Shown: in pieces, positions 8,326-17,438 of the stretch
Layout of the letters: every line of letters begins with the position of its first letter
Numbering within the stretch: the stretch's first letter is position 1
The notes under the pieces: model-generated
What the model saw: only the letters and a program-made list of their open reading frames with translations
What the model was told of the DNA's origin: nothing
Database searches by the model: none
Program-made: the position numbers and the translations under genes
Source: UBA12481 sp942493265
GTDB lineage: Bacteria; Bacteroidota; Bacteroidia; Bacteroidales; UBA12481
Reading direction: 5' to 3'
Length of the DNA: 64,000 nt
Assembly: GCA_942493265.1 (NCBI GenBank)
Contig: OW818688.1
Coordinates: 4,154,001-4,218,000 of the forward strand

Positions 8326-8994
8326 TCAATTCTGGATTTCCACCACCCAGACACCGGTTTCAGATATTTCAATTTCCAGAAGGATTTCAAACTGAGTGGT
8401 TCGGAGTTTATTCCAGGCTTTATATCTGATGGAACCCCTAAACGGGAAAGTAACATCCTGAAAACCAATCTTTGGACTTGAAGCCAGCTGGGTCCCGCTG
8501 CTGCCTCCCAATTGGAAATCTTCAAAATCAGTCGATACACCGCCGGCAGCATTAGGATAGAACCAGACGTAATTGCCTGGTCCCTGTTTATAGATTCTTA
8601 ATCTGTTAATATTCCTCTGTGAAATTACTTTATAGGCAGGGGGAATAATCTCCTTCTGCAGGGTATCGTTCGCCCATATCCCCTGTTTATCCACCACCTT
8701 ACCGTCGATTTTCACGGACAATGTTCCACGGCCATTCTTCAATCCCTTTGCCCAGCTGCCGGTATACACGGTACCATCGCGATACTCTGCTTTTCCTTGT
8801 CCATGCGGATATCCAACCTGGAATTTGCCGGTATAATGGAACTTTCCCCACGCTTCACCAGCTCCGTTCGCCAGACCGTTTTTGCATTTGCCTATATAAA
8901 CAGAATCCAGTTCTGCCATCATCACTTTGCATGTTTCTTGTGCTGAAGCCACTAGTGGCAAAAGAACAGCCAATAGAATCAACCTGATTTTCAT
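8326..8994 (-). CDS. MORN-repeat secreted protein
   Basis: 222 residues with a Sec signal peptide (MKIRLILLAVLLPLVASAQE). Residues about 32-100 hold three MORN repeats (YIGKCKNGLANGAGEAW, YTGKFQVGYPHGQGKAEYRDG, YTGSWAKGLKNGRGTLSV). The C-terminal 110 residues (two or three beta strands, ending VWVVEIQN) are not recognised. MORN repeats form elongated beta sheets that bind lipids or proteins; in Bacteroidota they occur in secreted proteins of unknown role. It is the first gene of the minus-strand series leading into the two YD-like lipoproteins and the tandem rhodanese. Confidence 0.8.
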   Translation of the reverse strand: MKIRLILLAVLLPLVASAQETCKVMMAELDSVYIGKCKNGLANGAGEAWGKFHYTGKFQVGYPHGQGKAEYRDGTVYTGSWAKGLKNGRGTLSVKIDGKVVDKQGIWANDTLQKEIIPPAYKVISQRNINRLRIYKQGPGNYVWFYPNAAGGVSTDFEDFQLGGSSGTQLASSPKIGFQDVTFPFRGSIRYKAWNKLRTTQFEILLEIEISETGVWVVEIQN

Positions 8995-9010
8995 ATCCTA
9001 AAAGTATAAA

Positions 9011-9043
9011 AATGGAGAGGAACATTTTGTGTTCCCCTCCATT
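9011..9043 (-). terminator. Rho-independent terminator after the susCD pair
   Basis: The arms 9011-9024 and 9030-9043 pair over 14 positions with one mismatch around a five-base loop. In the minus direction the stem is followed by a T-rich run (A-rich on plus, 9001-9010). It lies about 70 bases past the SusD stop and just before the MORN gene, so it should insulate the polysaccharide locus from that operon. Confidence 0.8.
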
Positions 9044-9111
9044 TCCAATTACTAATCCTACATTTTCAGTAACCGGACTGATGATCAGTCCGGAAAAAGG
9101 TCTACTTGAAG

Positions 9112-10581
9112 TTAGTTAACTCCAGTACGGGTATCCCACCACATCTTCTGTCCCCAGAAATAATCTGTAACATTTACTTTGAACAGGTCATAATTTGCCG
9201 AGTTCAGGCCCGACTCACTTTGCGGGTATGGTACCCTGAAAGGTGCCCGGTTATGATCCGGATAGGCACTGTTGTAAGCAAGCGGGAGCACGGGGACATC
9301 GGTTCTTCGTGCCTCAGCCCAGGCTTCGTCGGCCATCAGGAACAGTGCCAGATATTTCTGAGTAAGGATCTTCTTCAAATCATCAGCATTACCCTGCCAT
9401 GCAACTCCTTCGGTTGCCAGATAGGGTGCTATGGCAGCATCGTTCACTCCATATTGTTGCATGGAAGCAGTGATACCCTTTTCATACTCAACCTTGGCGA
9501 TGCCAGACTGTCCGGCACGCATGGCAATTTCGGCTTTCAGGAAACAAACCTCAGCATACCTGAAGATACCATCTGTTACATCATATTCATTACCTCCGGT
9601 GGGATTTGGGTTCCCGCTGACAAAAACCGGATTGAAGTCGGAGATATCATCCCTCAGCAAAGGGGCAACGAAACCGACCTTTTCTGAACCTCTGTATTTG
9701 CTGTCGGTTGTTGCAGGGATAAACCAGATCGGAAGACGCGGATCATTGAACTGGTTCAGCAGGTCGACAACAATTTTCCCGCCACCTTCATGATGGCAGC
9801 AATACCACCAGTACCAGAAAGCCTCTTCCCAGGGGGAAGTTCCTGGCCATCTGAGTTCGATATTGTCGGCATTGCTTTCCAGTACGGGATAATCGGAAGG
9901 ACTGGCATTCAATTCAGTGATTATTGGGGTAGCCAGAGCAGGATCAACAGTTGATACTCTGACAGCGACCCGCAATCTGAGAGAATTGCAATACTTCTGC
10001 CACTTGCCAGCGTTGCCGCCGTTTAATACATCACCCTCACCAATTGGATCAGTACCCCCGGTTTTGAACAGGTCGGCTGCCTTTTTCAGATCGGCGATGA
10101 TCGCTTTGTAGATATCTTCCTGCTTGTCGTACTTGGGTGCAATAATGCCCTCGTCAGCCTTTGCGGCCTCGGAATAAGGCATGTCGCGCCATCTGTCAGT
10201 GGCAATCTGCGTCATCTGGGCCTTCCAGGTAAGAGCGGCTGCCAGCATGTTCGTTTTACCTTCGGCTTCCGCATCCTTGATGATCTTATTGATGTTGGTA
10301 AGTCCGGAGTAATACCCTCCCCACTCCTCACCAATTGACAGGTACGACTGATTCCCTGCAGCAAGCCTGGAACCTACGTAATTGGCATGTTGAGAAGGGC
10401 TGTTTCCTGGTGCAAATTCTCCTGAAAAATTCACAATTACCGCTCCGAAATGATTCGTAACAGGAACCTTTGACGGCTGGTTAGGGTTGGTGTTGTAGGT
10501 CTCGAAGTTCTTGGTACATGCACTGCCAATCAAACCCAGGCATACCAACAGGACAATCCCTATATTAAATTCCTTTTTCAT
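9112..10581 (-). CDS. SusD-like outer-membrane nutrient-binding lipoprotein (SusD-like_2 type)
   Basis: 489 residues; lipobox LIGSAC (Cys22) followed by TKNFETYNTNPNQPSKV, the typical start of the RagB/SusD-like_2 branch. The helical TPR-like core is visible from SQHANYVGSRLAAGNQSYL, through LTWKAQMTQIATDRWRDMPYSEA, to RYAEVCFLKAEIAMRAGQ, and the end PFRVPYPQSESGLNSANYD is characteristic. SusD proteins sit as a lid on the SusC barrel at the cell surface and capture oligosaccharide (or, in this branch, sometimes peptide). It follows susC by 41 bases on the same strand. The ligand cannot be told from sequence. Confidence 0.93.
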   Translation of the reverse strand: MKKEFNIGIVLLVCLGLIGSACTKNFETYNTNPNQPSKVPVTNHFGAVIVNFSGEFAPGNSPSQHANYVGSRLAAGNQSYLSIGEEWGGYYSGLTNINKIIKDAEAEGKTNMLAAALTWKAQMTQIATDRWRDMPYSEAAKADEGIIAPKYDKQEDIYKAIIADLKKAADLFKTGGTDPIGEGDVLNGGNAGKWQKYCNSLRLRVAVRVSTVDPALATPIITELNASPSDYPVLESNADNIELRWPGTSPWEEAFWYWWYCCHHEGGGKIVVDLLNQFNDPRLPIWFIPATTDSKYRGSEKVGFVAPLLRDDISDFNPVFVSGNPNPTGGNEYDVTDGIFRYAEVCFLKAEIAMRAGQSGIAKVEYEKGITASMQQYGVNDAAIAPYLATEGVAWQGNADDLKKILTQKYLALFLMADEAWAEARRTDVPVLPLAYNSAYPDHNRAPFRVPYPQSESGLNSANYDLFKVNVTDYFWGQKMWWDTRTGVN

Positions 10582-10622
10582 AATTCATTTTTTTTCTTGA
10601 TTAACGATTGTTCTGCTTATTA

Positions 10623-13600
10623 TTAGAAGGACAAGGCCAATTTAAAACCTATACTTCTTGCGGTCGGGATCTGCATCTGTTCATAACCGACGCCGGCATT
10701 ACCGGTTCCAAAACCGGTTTCAGGATCAATATGAACGTCGTTGCTTTTATCAACATACAGCAGGGCAAGGTTTCTGCACACCAATGATACCCTTGCTGAA
10801 TAGAAGCCAACTTTTTTAGCCACTTTTCCCGGGATGTCATAACCCAAACTTAATTCCCGGAACTTAATGAACGAACCGTCCATAACCATAAACTCAGTAG
10901 CTCTTGGATAGTTGTTCCAGAAAGTCTGAGCATCAACGCGCTTCACATTTGGTGTTCCGTTTGCCAGAACGCCCGGAACAACAATTCCGGTTTCCCTCAC
11001 ATTATCAGCTCCGGTAAATGGATCATTCAGGGTCAGTGCGGTGTTACCCATACGGCTTCCCCAGAATTTGGTACCGCTTACAATATCGCCGCCCATCCGG
11101 CCGTCGATAAGAATGCCAAGATGCAAGCCTTTGTATGAGAAATTGTTTTGAACGCCGCCGATCCAGTCGGGAGTGATATTCCCAAGTTCGAAATTTCCAG
11201 GTGCCTGCTGGGTAAGTCCGGCAGCGGTGACAATCAGGTTTCCTGTATCATCCCTGAGCCACTTGGTTCCCATAATCACACCGTAAGGTTTCCCCGGACG
11301 TGCCTCGATATAGCTGCTCCACATGTCAGAAATCCACAGCGACTCCAGGTCTCCGTACAATTCATTTACGCTGTTAACGTTCCTGGCCCAGTTCAATGTC
11401 ACATCCCAGTTGAAGCCACCCTTCGACTGAATAACACTGGCTGACAAAATAATTTCAACACCTTTATTTTCAATTTCACCGGCATTGATCAGCATGGAAT
11501 TGTAACCCGCAGAAGGGGCGATATCCACCGGCATAATCTGGTTCCGTGTTTTCAGGTCATAATAGGAAACATCCAGTTTTATACGGTTGTCAAAGAACCT
11601 CATGTCGATACCTGCTTCATAAGAACTGGCAATTTCCGGCTTCAATCCAACCGGAGGAAGAGTGCCCGGCAGGTTGAACAGAGATATTCCATTCCAGGGA
11701 GACCCTATTGAGCTGAAAGTTGATGCAATCTGATAAGGACCCGTATCATTACCTACCTGGGCATAACTGGCCCTGATTTTACCATAGGACAGGATCTTGG
11801 ATTCAATTTTAAATGCATCGGTAAAAACAAAACCCAAACTTACCGAAGGATAGAAATAGGACCAGCTGTCCTTAGGCAATGCCGAGCTCCAGTCATTCCT
11901 TCCTGTAACACCCAGGAACAGGTAGTTCTTGTATGACAGGTTGAAGGAACCCAGGAGGCTGTTCGTCACTTTTTTGGAGTCGTACTGGGTAACACCCGGT
12001 GTTCCCGCAATATTGCCGATTGTGAAGAAATCCGGAACAGTCAGGTTATAGGCATTCAAACCTACTTCATGTACTTCCTCGTACCGGTAGTTTGCGCCTA
12101 ATGTACCGTCGATACGGAAATCATCGCCAATCTTCTTGTCAATAATTGCCAGGAAATCAGCATTCGTCTCCTGTGCAAATTTCTGTGTCTGCCAGAAATT
12201 CCCAACACCGTTTCCTTCATTGCACTGGGCAAGCTTGATTTTTTTGCGCAATTCGTTATAATAGTCAGTACCGATACGTCCGGTAAGGGTTAACCAGTCG
12301 GTTGCCTTATAGCTCAGATTGGCATTGCCATAGAAACGGTTACGTGTTCTCGATGCCGTGTTATTGAGAGATAGATATGGGTTATCCATTTCGCCCAAAG
12401 CATAGGAATAGGTATGTCCTTTAGCATCAATCACCTTCCAGTTTTCTTTCAGCGGGACCATGTCGACCTGCCTTTGAAAAAATGCAAAAGTTGCTGCAGG
12501 GTTGTCGCCACCACCGTCATAGCCCTGACTTGGCAGGTTATTGCTGTGGTTGTTGACATAGGTAAGGTTTGCGGATGCGGACCATTTGTCGGAGAATTTC
12601 AGGTCGCCACCGACACTGGCCGTATTTTTTGTCAGGTCTGTATTGTAAACGGTCCCTTTAATGTCATTATTCGACAGGAAAACCCGGATAGATCCGATAT
12701 CAGAAGACTTTGAAAGGGCTACTGAGTTGTCCAGATTCACTCCGGTTTCATAGAAATCCTTATGGTTGTTAGGCCGTGAAATCCATGGAAGATCCTTACC
12801 GGTAAACTGGTCTAGTTTAAGGCCAACATCCAGTCTGGGACCCCAGCTTCTGGGCACTCCGTCGTTTACCCCGTTACCCCAGCCATCCACATAATTGTAC
12901 GAATACTTTTTTGCAAAATCCTGATAAGTAAGATTTGGATTACCCAGTGTAGTCTTTTTGAGTTCCCAGTCATATTCGCTTCCGTACATACCTCCACCAT
13001 ACTCATTCTGCCAGGTAGGGAAGATACTTACATTATCCAGGGTGACTGAACTGACAATGTCAATACCCAGTTTATTCTTTGGTTGTGACCCTCTCTTTGT
13101 AGTAACAACCACAACTCCGTTGGCAGCACGACTTCCATACAAAGCCGCTGCGTTTGCGCCCTTCAGTACGCTCATTGACTCGATGTTGCTCGGATCAAGG
13201 TCCATGGCTCCGTTTCCGTAATCCTGGCCTCCCCACGCTGACATTTCAGAGGCGAAATTGACCATCGGAGTTCCGTCAACGATCCATAATGGCTCATTAT
13301 TACCAAATGAGTGGTTACCCCTGATAACAATCCTGGCCGACGAGCCAACAGCTCCTGTTGAGTTGGTGACCTGAACGCCTGCGATTTTCCCGGAAAGGGC
13401 ACTGACAATGTTGGTCGGCTTAACAGTAGCAATAAGTTCACTGCCAATATCCTGAACTGCATAGCCAATAGCTTTTTTCTCGCGTTTGATACCAAGTGCA
13501 GTCACAACAACCTCTTCAATGTTCAGAACATCAACCTGCATGGCGATGTCATAACTATTGGATGCAGTGATCGGAACCTCAAGTTTTTGGAATCCCACGG

Positions 13601-13823
13601 ATGAAAGGACAAGGAATCCTGACGGATCTTTCACGGGCAGAACAAACCGGCCATCGCTTCCGGTTGTCGTACCATTTTGTGTCCCTTTTACCAGGATCGT
13701 TACTCCGGGTATCGGTTGCTGATCCGCCGCGGAGGTCACTCTTCCGGTTAATTGACGCGTCTGGGCGAAGGCTGTTCCAGCCAGAAACATCATTAACAAT
13801 GCAAGAAGTAATTTTTGCTTCAT
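10623..13823 (-). CDS. SusC/RagA-type TonB-dependent outer-membrane transporter
   Basis: About 1066 residues from the ATG at 13821-13823; an upstream in-frame ATG (13865) would add 14 residues before the signal peptide and is rejected. Order: signal peptide (MKQKLLLALLMMFLAGTAFA), CarboxypepD_reg-like domain (RQLTGRVTSAADQQPIPGV), TonB-box/plug region (IEEVVVTALGIKREKKAIGY) with the SusC signature PLWIVDGTPM, and a 22-strand barrel ending in ARSIGFKLALSF with terminal aromatic Phe. It imports oligomers at TonB expense together with SusD. There is no STN/FecR-interacting N-terminal extension, so it is unlikely to signal to an ECF sigma factor, and no regulator gene lies next to it. Confidence 0.95.
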   Translation of the reverse strand: MKQKLLLALLMMFLAGTAFAQTRQLTGRVTSAADQQPIPGVTILVKGTQNGTTTGSDGRFVLPVKDPSGFLVLSSVGFQKLEVPITASNSYDIAMQVDVLNIEEVVVTALGIKREKKAIGYAVQDIGSELIATVKPTNIVSALSGKIAGVQVTNSTGAVGSSARIVIRGNHSFGNNEPLWIVDGTPMVNFASEMSAWGGQDYGNGAMDLDPSNIESMSVLKGANAAALYGSRAANGVVVVTTKRGSQPKNKLGIDIVSSVTLDNVSIFPTWQNEYGGGMYGSEYDWELKKTTLGNPNLTYQDFAKKYSYNYVDGWGNGVNDGVPRSWGPRLDVGLKLDQFTGKDLPWISRPNNHKDFYETGVNLDNSVALSKSSDIGSIRVFLSNNDIKGTVYNTDLTKNTASVGGDLKFSDKWSASANLTYVNNHSNNLPSQGYDGGGDNPAATFAFFQRQVDMVPLKENWKVIDAKGHTYSYALGEMDNPYLSLNNTASRTRNRFYGNANLSYKATDWLTLTGRIGTDYYNELRKKIKLAQCNEGNGVGNFWQTQKFAQETNADFLAIIDKKIGDDFRIDGTLGANYRYEEVHEVGLNAYNLTVPDFFTIGNIAGTPGVTQYDSKKVTNSLLGSFNLSYKNYLFLGVTGRNDWSSALPKDSWSYFYPSVSLGFVFTDAFKIESKILSYGKIRASYAQVGNDTGPYQIASTFSSIGSPWNGISLFNLPGTLPPVGLKPEIASSYEAGIDMRFFDNRIKLDVSYYDLKTRNQIMPVDIAPSAGYNSMLINAGEIENKGVEIILSASVIQSKGGFNWDVTLNWARNVNSVNELYGDLESLWISDMWSSYIEARPGKPYGVIMGTKWLRDDTGNLIVTAAGLTQQAPGNFELGNITPDWIGGVQNNFSYKGLHLGILIDGRMGGDIVSGTKFWGSRMGNTALTLNDPFTGADNVRETGIVVPGVLANGTPNVKRVDAQTFWNNYPRATEFMVMDGSFIKFRELSLGYDIPGKVAKKVGFYSARVSLVCRNLALLYVDKSNDVHIDPETGFGTGNAGVGYEQMQIPTARSIGFKLALSF

Positions 13824-13862
13824 AGGTATAGAATTTACTTGTTTAGAAATATGACTTTTCAA

Positions 13863-13891
13863 CAAAATAAAACTAAGCCTATGGTAAGCAA
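13863..13891 (-). promoter_or_regulatory. Candidate promoter of susC
   Basis: On the minus strand a TTG (complement of 13889-13891) is followed after 19 bases by TATTTTG (complement of 13863-13869), close to the Bacteroidota pattern of a -33 TTTG and -7 TAnnTTTG, with one base missing in the latter. The position, 40 bases before the chosen susC start, fits a short leader. This is a reading by eye of an AT-rich stretch. Confidence 0.4.
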
Positions 13892-13983
13892 CGATAACTC
13901 ACTTTATTAGCATCTTTATGTACTATGTTATTAATGTAAGAAACGGAAGAAGCGGAACAAAACGTGAAACGCAAATAGGGTCC

Positions 13984-16008
13984 CTACATTTCCTTCGAGG
14001 TGGCGAGGCCGATAACCCTGCCCTGTTTGCCAACGCCACAATAGAAATGGTAAACGACGCCATTATGGTATATAACCCAGGGTTTATGTGCAAATTCCTC
14101 ATCCCATGAAACAGACGGTTCTATCAGGTGCGGGCCCTCCCATTTAGTCCAGTGCACCATATCATAAGAACAGGCGAAGGTATCAAACGCTTTAGGTTTC
14201 CAGAATGCACCAAAATAAAACATGACCCATACCTCCCCGATCCGCACGATCTGGGGATCTCCGGAAATTCCGCTGCCATTATCGATTACCGGGTCCTTCC
14301 CGAAACGCACCCATTGCCTCATATCATCCGAAACCGCCATTCCGATCCGTTCATAGCCGGATTCTGATTTGCCATTGTAATACATAACAAATGGCCAGCC
14401 CAGCGACTTTGAATCATCATAAATCACATTGCTCTTATATTGCGTCAGCTTTTCCCAGTAGCGGCAATCTGACTGGTCCCTGGTCAGAACCGGCTCATTC
14501 AGGCGTGTCCATGGCCCTGGTACCGCAGGGTCACTGGTCCAGGCCATGCCAATGGAGAGCGGATCCGTTTCATAACCCTCCAGGGCACCGCCGAGATAAG
14601 AGAGCCAGTATTTCCTGTCGTACTGGCGCAGCTTCCACGAACCTTTCCATTCATGATCCTGTAGTGCAATATACCCGGCAGCCTGATTGGCATCCCAGGT
14701 TCCCTTGCGAAAGGGCAATATTTTTCCCAGTGGTTTCCAGTGAAGCAGGTCATCGCTTTCGGCAAGATGGGTTTCATAACCCACCTTATTCATGCAGATA
14801 TACATCATGTACCATTTGCCGTTATGCATGAAAACACTCGGGCAATCAACGGGATTCCCTTCTTCACCGGTGATCACCACTCCATATTTATAAGGGGTTT
14901 TAACCTCCTTATAGATATCATTCATTACTTTTTCGGGTACCTGTCTTTCCTCACGGGGCGGATTCAGCATGATCCGGAAGGGTTTATCCCGGTCACACAC
15001 AATTTTTCCGTCAATAACCTCAAGCTCTGCTGCCTGCAGTGCGGTGTGCCGGTTCGACAAGGGAGATACCCCATCCCGTTCAGGAGCATTCTCCGAGTAA
15101 GGATGGGTAAAATAGATGATATAAGCGCGATCGCCGCATACCACCACATCTGCATGTTTACCGATGGTTCCGTCACTGTTCCGGGTTCCGGGTTTATCCA
15201 GGATTTTACCCTGATAGGTCCAGTTTTCCAGATCACCTGACCGGTAAACATCCAGTCCGCTGTTGGGATCTTTTATGAGCCAGTAATGACCCTTAAAACG
15301 AAAAGCTTTGGGACCTTCACCATACAATTTTGATATCCCGGGATCATTTACAGGCTTCCAGTCTTTCAGGTTGGCACTCTCAACGGCGAATGTTTGTGAT
15401 CCATGGCCTTCATCCTTATACCACATACGCCAGGATCCGTCGGGCTTTTTAAACAGTGTTGCATCGATGCAATTATCCGAATTCAGGGGAATCCTTTTAT
15501 CTAACTTCCAGGTCCACAATTCCTTTGATGTATAATGCAGGATATGACGCTCTCCCCCCCAGTCGCGGTGGGTATTGGCTCCTCCTGGTACATAGCTGGC
15601 ATACATGTGATAAAGACCCCTTTCATCCCGGATCACGTCGGGCGCCCAAAAGGAGTATGCACTATCCGGATGTGCCAGTGCAAGGGTACCGAGATATTTC
15701 CAGGTCATACCCAGATCTTTCGATTCGGCCACACCGATTTCCGTACCATGACACCATTCCACGCCGGGAAGATCTATTTTAGCCCTGCGCTGGGTATAAT
15801 ACATCCACCAAACCTTTTTGTCAGGATTCCATACCAGAACGGGATCCGCCGCGCCGTCATACACAGGATCACGGTATAACGGTGCCGGCGTAACCGCTTC
15901 AATGACTTTTGGATCGATGGTTTTTACTTCCCTTATCGCCGTTTGGGCCCTTATGTCCGAAAAACCAATGCCAACCAAAAATCCTGCGAATAACCATTTA
16001 ATTACCAT
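13984..16008 (-). CDS. Secreted two-propeller glycosidase-like protein (GH43/GH117-like)
   Basis: About 674 residues from the ATG at 16006-16008; that start gives a clean signal peptide (MVIKWLFAGFLVGIGFSDIRA, Q), whereas the longest frame would run into the upstream gene. Two five-bladed beta-propeller modules follow. Module one: DPVYDGAADPVLVWNPDKKV, SFWAPDVIRDERGLYHMYAS, DNCIDATLFKKPDGSWRMWY, GEGPKAFRFKGHYWLIKD. Module two: VDCPSVFMHNGKWYMMYICM, YWLSYLGGALEG, SNVIYDDSKSLGWPFVMYYN, GDPQIVRIGEVWVMFYF. Asp-Pro and Glu positions at blade starts resemble GH43-type arabinanases or xylosidases and GH117. It probably cleaves a plant or algal glycan before SusCD import. The exact family and catalytic acids need a profile search. 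It follows the oxidoreductase gene by 16 bases. Confidence 0.7.
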   Translation of the reverse strand: MVIKWLFAGFLVGIGFSDIRAQTAIREVKTIDPKVIEAVTPAPLYRDPVYDGAADPVLVWNPDKKVWWMYYTQRRAKIDLPGVEWCHGTEIGVAESKDLGMTWKYLGTLALAHPDSAYSFWAPDVIRDERGLYHMYASYVPGGANTHRDWGGERHILHYTSKELWTWKLDKRIPLNSDNCIDATLFKKPDGSWRMWYKDEGHGSQTFAVESANLKDWKPVNDPGISKLYGEGPKAFRFKGHYWLIKDPNSGLDVYRSGDLENWTYQGKILDKPGTRNSDGTIGKHADVVVCGDRAYIIYFTHPYSENAPERDGVSPLSNRHTALQAAELEVIDGKIVCDRDKPFRIMLNPPREERQVPEKVMNDIYKEVKTPYKYGVVITGEEGNPVDCPSVFMHNGKWYMMYICMNKVGYETHLAESDDLLHWKPLGKILPFRKGTWDANQAAGYIALQDHEWKGSWKLRQYDRKYWLSYLGGALEGYETDPLSIGMAWTSDPAVPGPWTRLNEPVLTRDQSDCRYWEKLTQYKSNVIYDDSKSLGWPFVMYYNGKSESGYERIGMAVSDDMRQWVRFGKDPVIDNGSGISGDPQIVRIGEVWVMFYFGAFWKPKAFDTFACSYDMVHWTKWEGPHLIEPSVSWDEEFAHKPWVIYHNGVVYHFYCGVGKQGRVIGLATSKEM

Positions 16009-16024
16009 CCCGTTACAGGATTTT

Positions 16025-17374
16025 TTATAATGTCCAACCGTTTCGGTATTCACGTTGGATATATCGGTTGGCATCCTCATCATTGGTAACCTTCATATTA
16101 TCGCCATCCCACAGAAGGCGTTTTCCGGAAACACGCATGGCAAGGTTGCCCATCAGAACCATCTCGGTTAAAGGACCTGAATAATCAAAATTTGAACAAG
16201 GGAGTTCACCGCCTTTACAGGCATCCACCCAGTTCATTTCATGACTGGTTTCGATTCTTTTCAATGTTTTGGGCAAATCTTTGTATTCGAGGAATCTCTC
16301 TTCCGGAAACATCTGAACATCACCGCCATATGTTGAGCAGACGATGATTCCCTTATCTCCGATAAACATGGATCCCCCTTCGGCTGGAATTTTCGAGAAA
16401 TCCACTTCAGCCGGCCAGGTGGGCATCAGGCCGCCATCATACCAGGTAAGTTTTACCGGCGGCATATCCACACGTGCCGGGAATTGATAGGTAATCATGG
16501 AAGCGCTCGGGTAAGTTTCAATATTATCAACACGTTTCCACATTTCGCGGACTTCATAGGAATGAGACCCCTGAACCCAGATCGGGTATTTCAGTTTCAA
16601 AGCATGAAAAACCGGATCGAGTACATGGCATCCCATATCGCCCAGTGCACCGGCACCGAAATCATACCAGGCCCTCCAGTTGAATGGCAGATACGCTGAA
16701 TTATAGGGTCTTTCCGGTGCCGGTCCGAGCCACAGGTTCCAATCGAGGGTGGATGGAACGGTCATGGTTTCAGCCGGACGGCCAATACCCTGCGGCCATA
16801 CCGGACGGTTGGTCCAGCTGTGCACTTCCCTGATATCCCCAATGGCACCTGCCCAGATCCATTCCGCCAGGCGACGTGTTCCTTCGCCGGAACGTCCCTG
16901 GTTGCCCATCTGACTGACAACTTTGTATTCACGAACCGCCTCGGTAAGCTTACGCGCTTCAAAAACAGAATGTGTAAGCGGCTTCTGAACGTATACATGT
17001 TTGCCCATTCTGATGGCATGCATGGCGGCCGGGGCATGCGAATGGTCGGGAGTGGCCACGATAACCGCATCAATACCTTTCTCCTTGTCGAGCATGGTGC
17101 GGTAGTCCTTATACTGAGGAGCCTTCGGATATTTCTTGAATGTTCCGGCTGCCTGGGCAAAATCCACATCGCACAAGGCAACAATATTTTGGGTATCAAC
17201 ATTTTTTATGTTCCCGGATCCCATGCCCCCTGAACCAATTGCAGCGATATTCAATTTATCACTGGGAGCAATATATCCCTTACCTCCAAGCACATGGCGA
17301 GGTATTACAATCAGTCCGGCACCGGCAACAGCCGATCGGGATAGAAACGAACGACGGTCAAATGTTTTTTTCAT
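16025..17374 (-). CDS. Tat-exported Gfo/Idh/MocA-family oxidoreductase
   Basis: 449 residues. The N-terminus MKKTFDRRSFLSRSAVAGAG carries a twin-arginine motif, so the folded protein with cofactor is probably exported to the periplasm. The Rossmann fold begins at LNIAAIGSGGMGSGNIKNV, and EKGIDAVIVATPDHSHAPAA and GKHVYVQKPLTHSVFEARKL are the family motifs (KPL with catalytic Lys). The C-terminal domain includes DMGCHVLDPVFHALKL. Family members act on sugars or sugar acids, or as NAD(H)-dependent glycosidases with retained cofactor. As the first gene before the propeller glycosidase it probably processes a modified sugar released by it. Substrate unknown. Confidence 0.88.
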   Translation of the reverse strand: MKKTFDRRSFLSRSAVAGAGLIVIPRHVLGGKGYIAPSDKLNIAAIGSGGMGSGNIKNVDTQNIVALCDVDFAQAAGTFKKYPKAPQYKDYRTMLDKEKGIDAVIVATPDHSHAPAAMHAIRMGKHVYVQKPLTHSVFEARKLTEAVREYKVVSQMGNQGRSGEGTRRLAEWIWAGAIGDIREVHSWTNRPVWPQGIGRPAETMTVPSTLDWNLWLGPAPERPYNSAYLPFNWRAWYDFGAGALGDMGCHVLDPVFHALKLKYPIWVQGSHSYEVREMWKRVDNIETYPSASMITYQFPARVDMPPVKLTWYDGGLMPTWPAEVDFSKIPAEGGSMFIGDKGIIVCSTYGGDVQMFPEERFLEYKDLPKTLKRIETSHEMNWVDACKGGELPCSNFDYSGPLTEMVLMGNLAMRVSGKRLLWDGDNMKVTNDEDANRYIQREYRNGWTL

Positions 17375-17438
17375 AGTCGAGTTTTAGATTGCTAATGAGA
17401 AGGGTAAATTTACTGATCTTTGCATAAAACCATACAGC

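Noticed and set aside
9106..9687. Plus-strand reading frame of 193 residues opposite susD
   Set aside because: It covers the conserved 3' part of the SusD-like gene in the other direction and lacks any recognisable feature.
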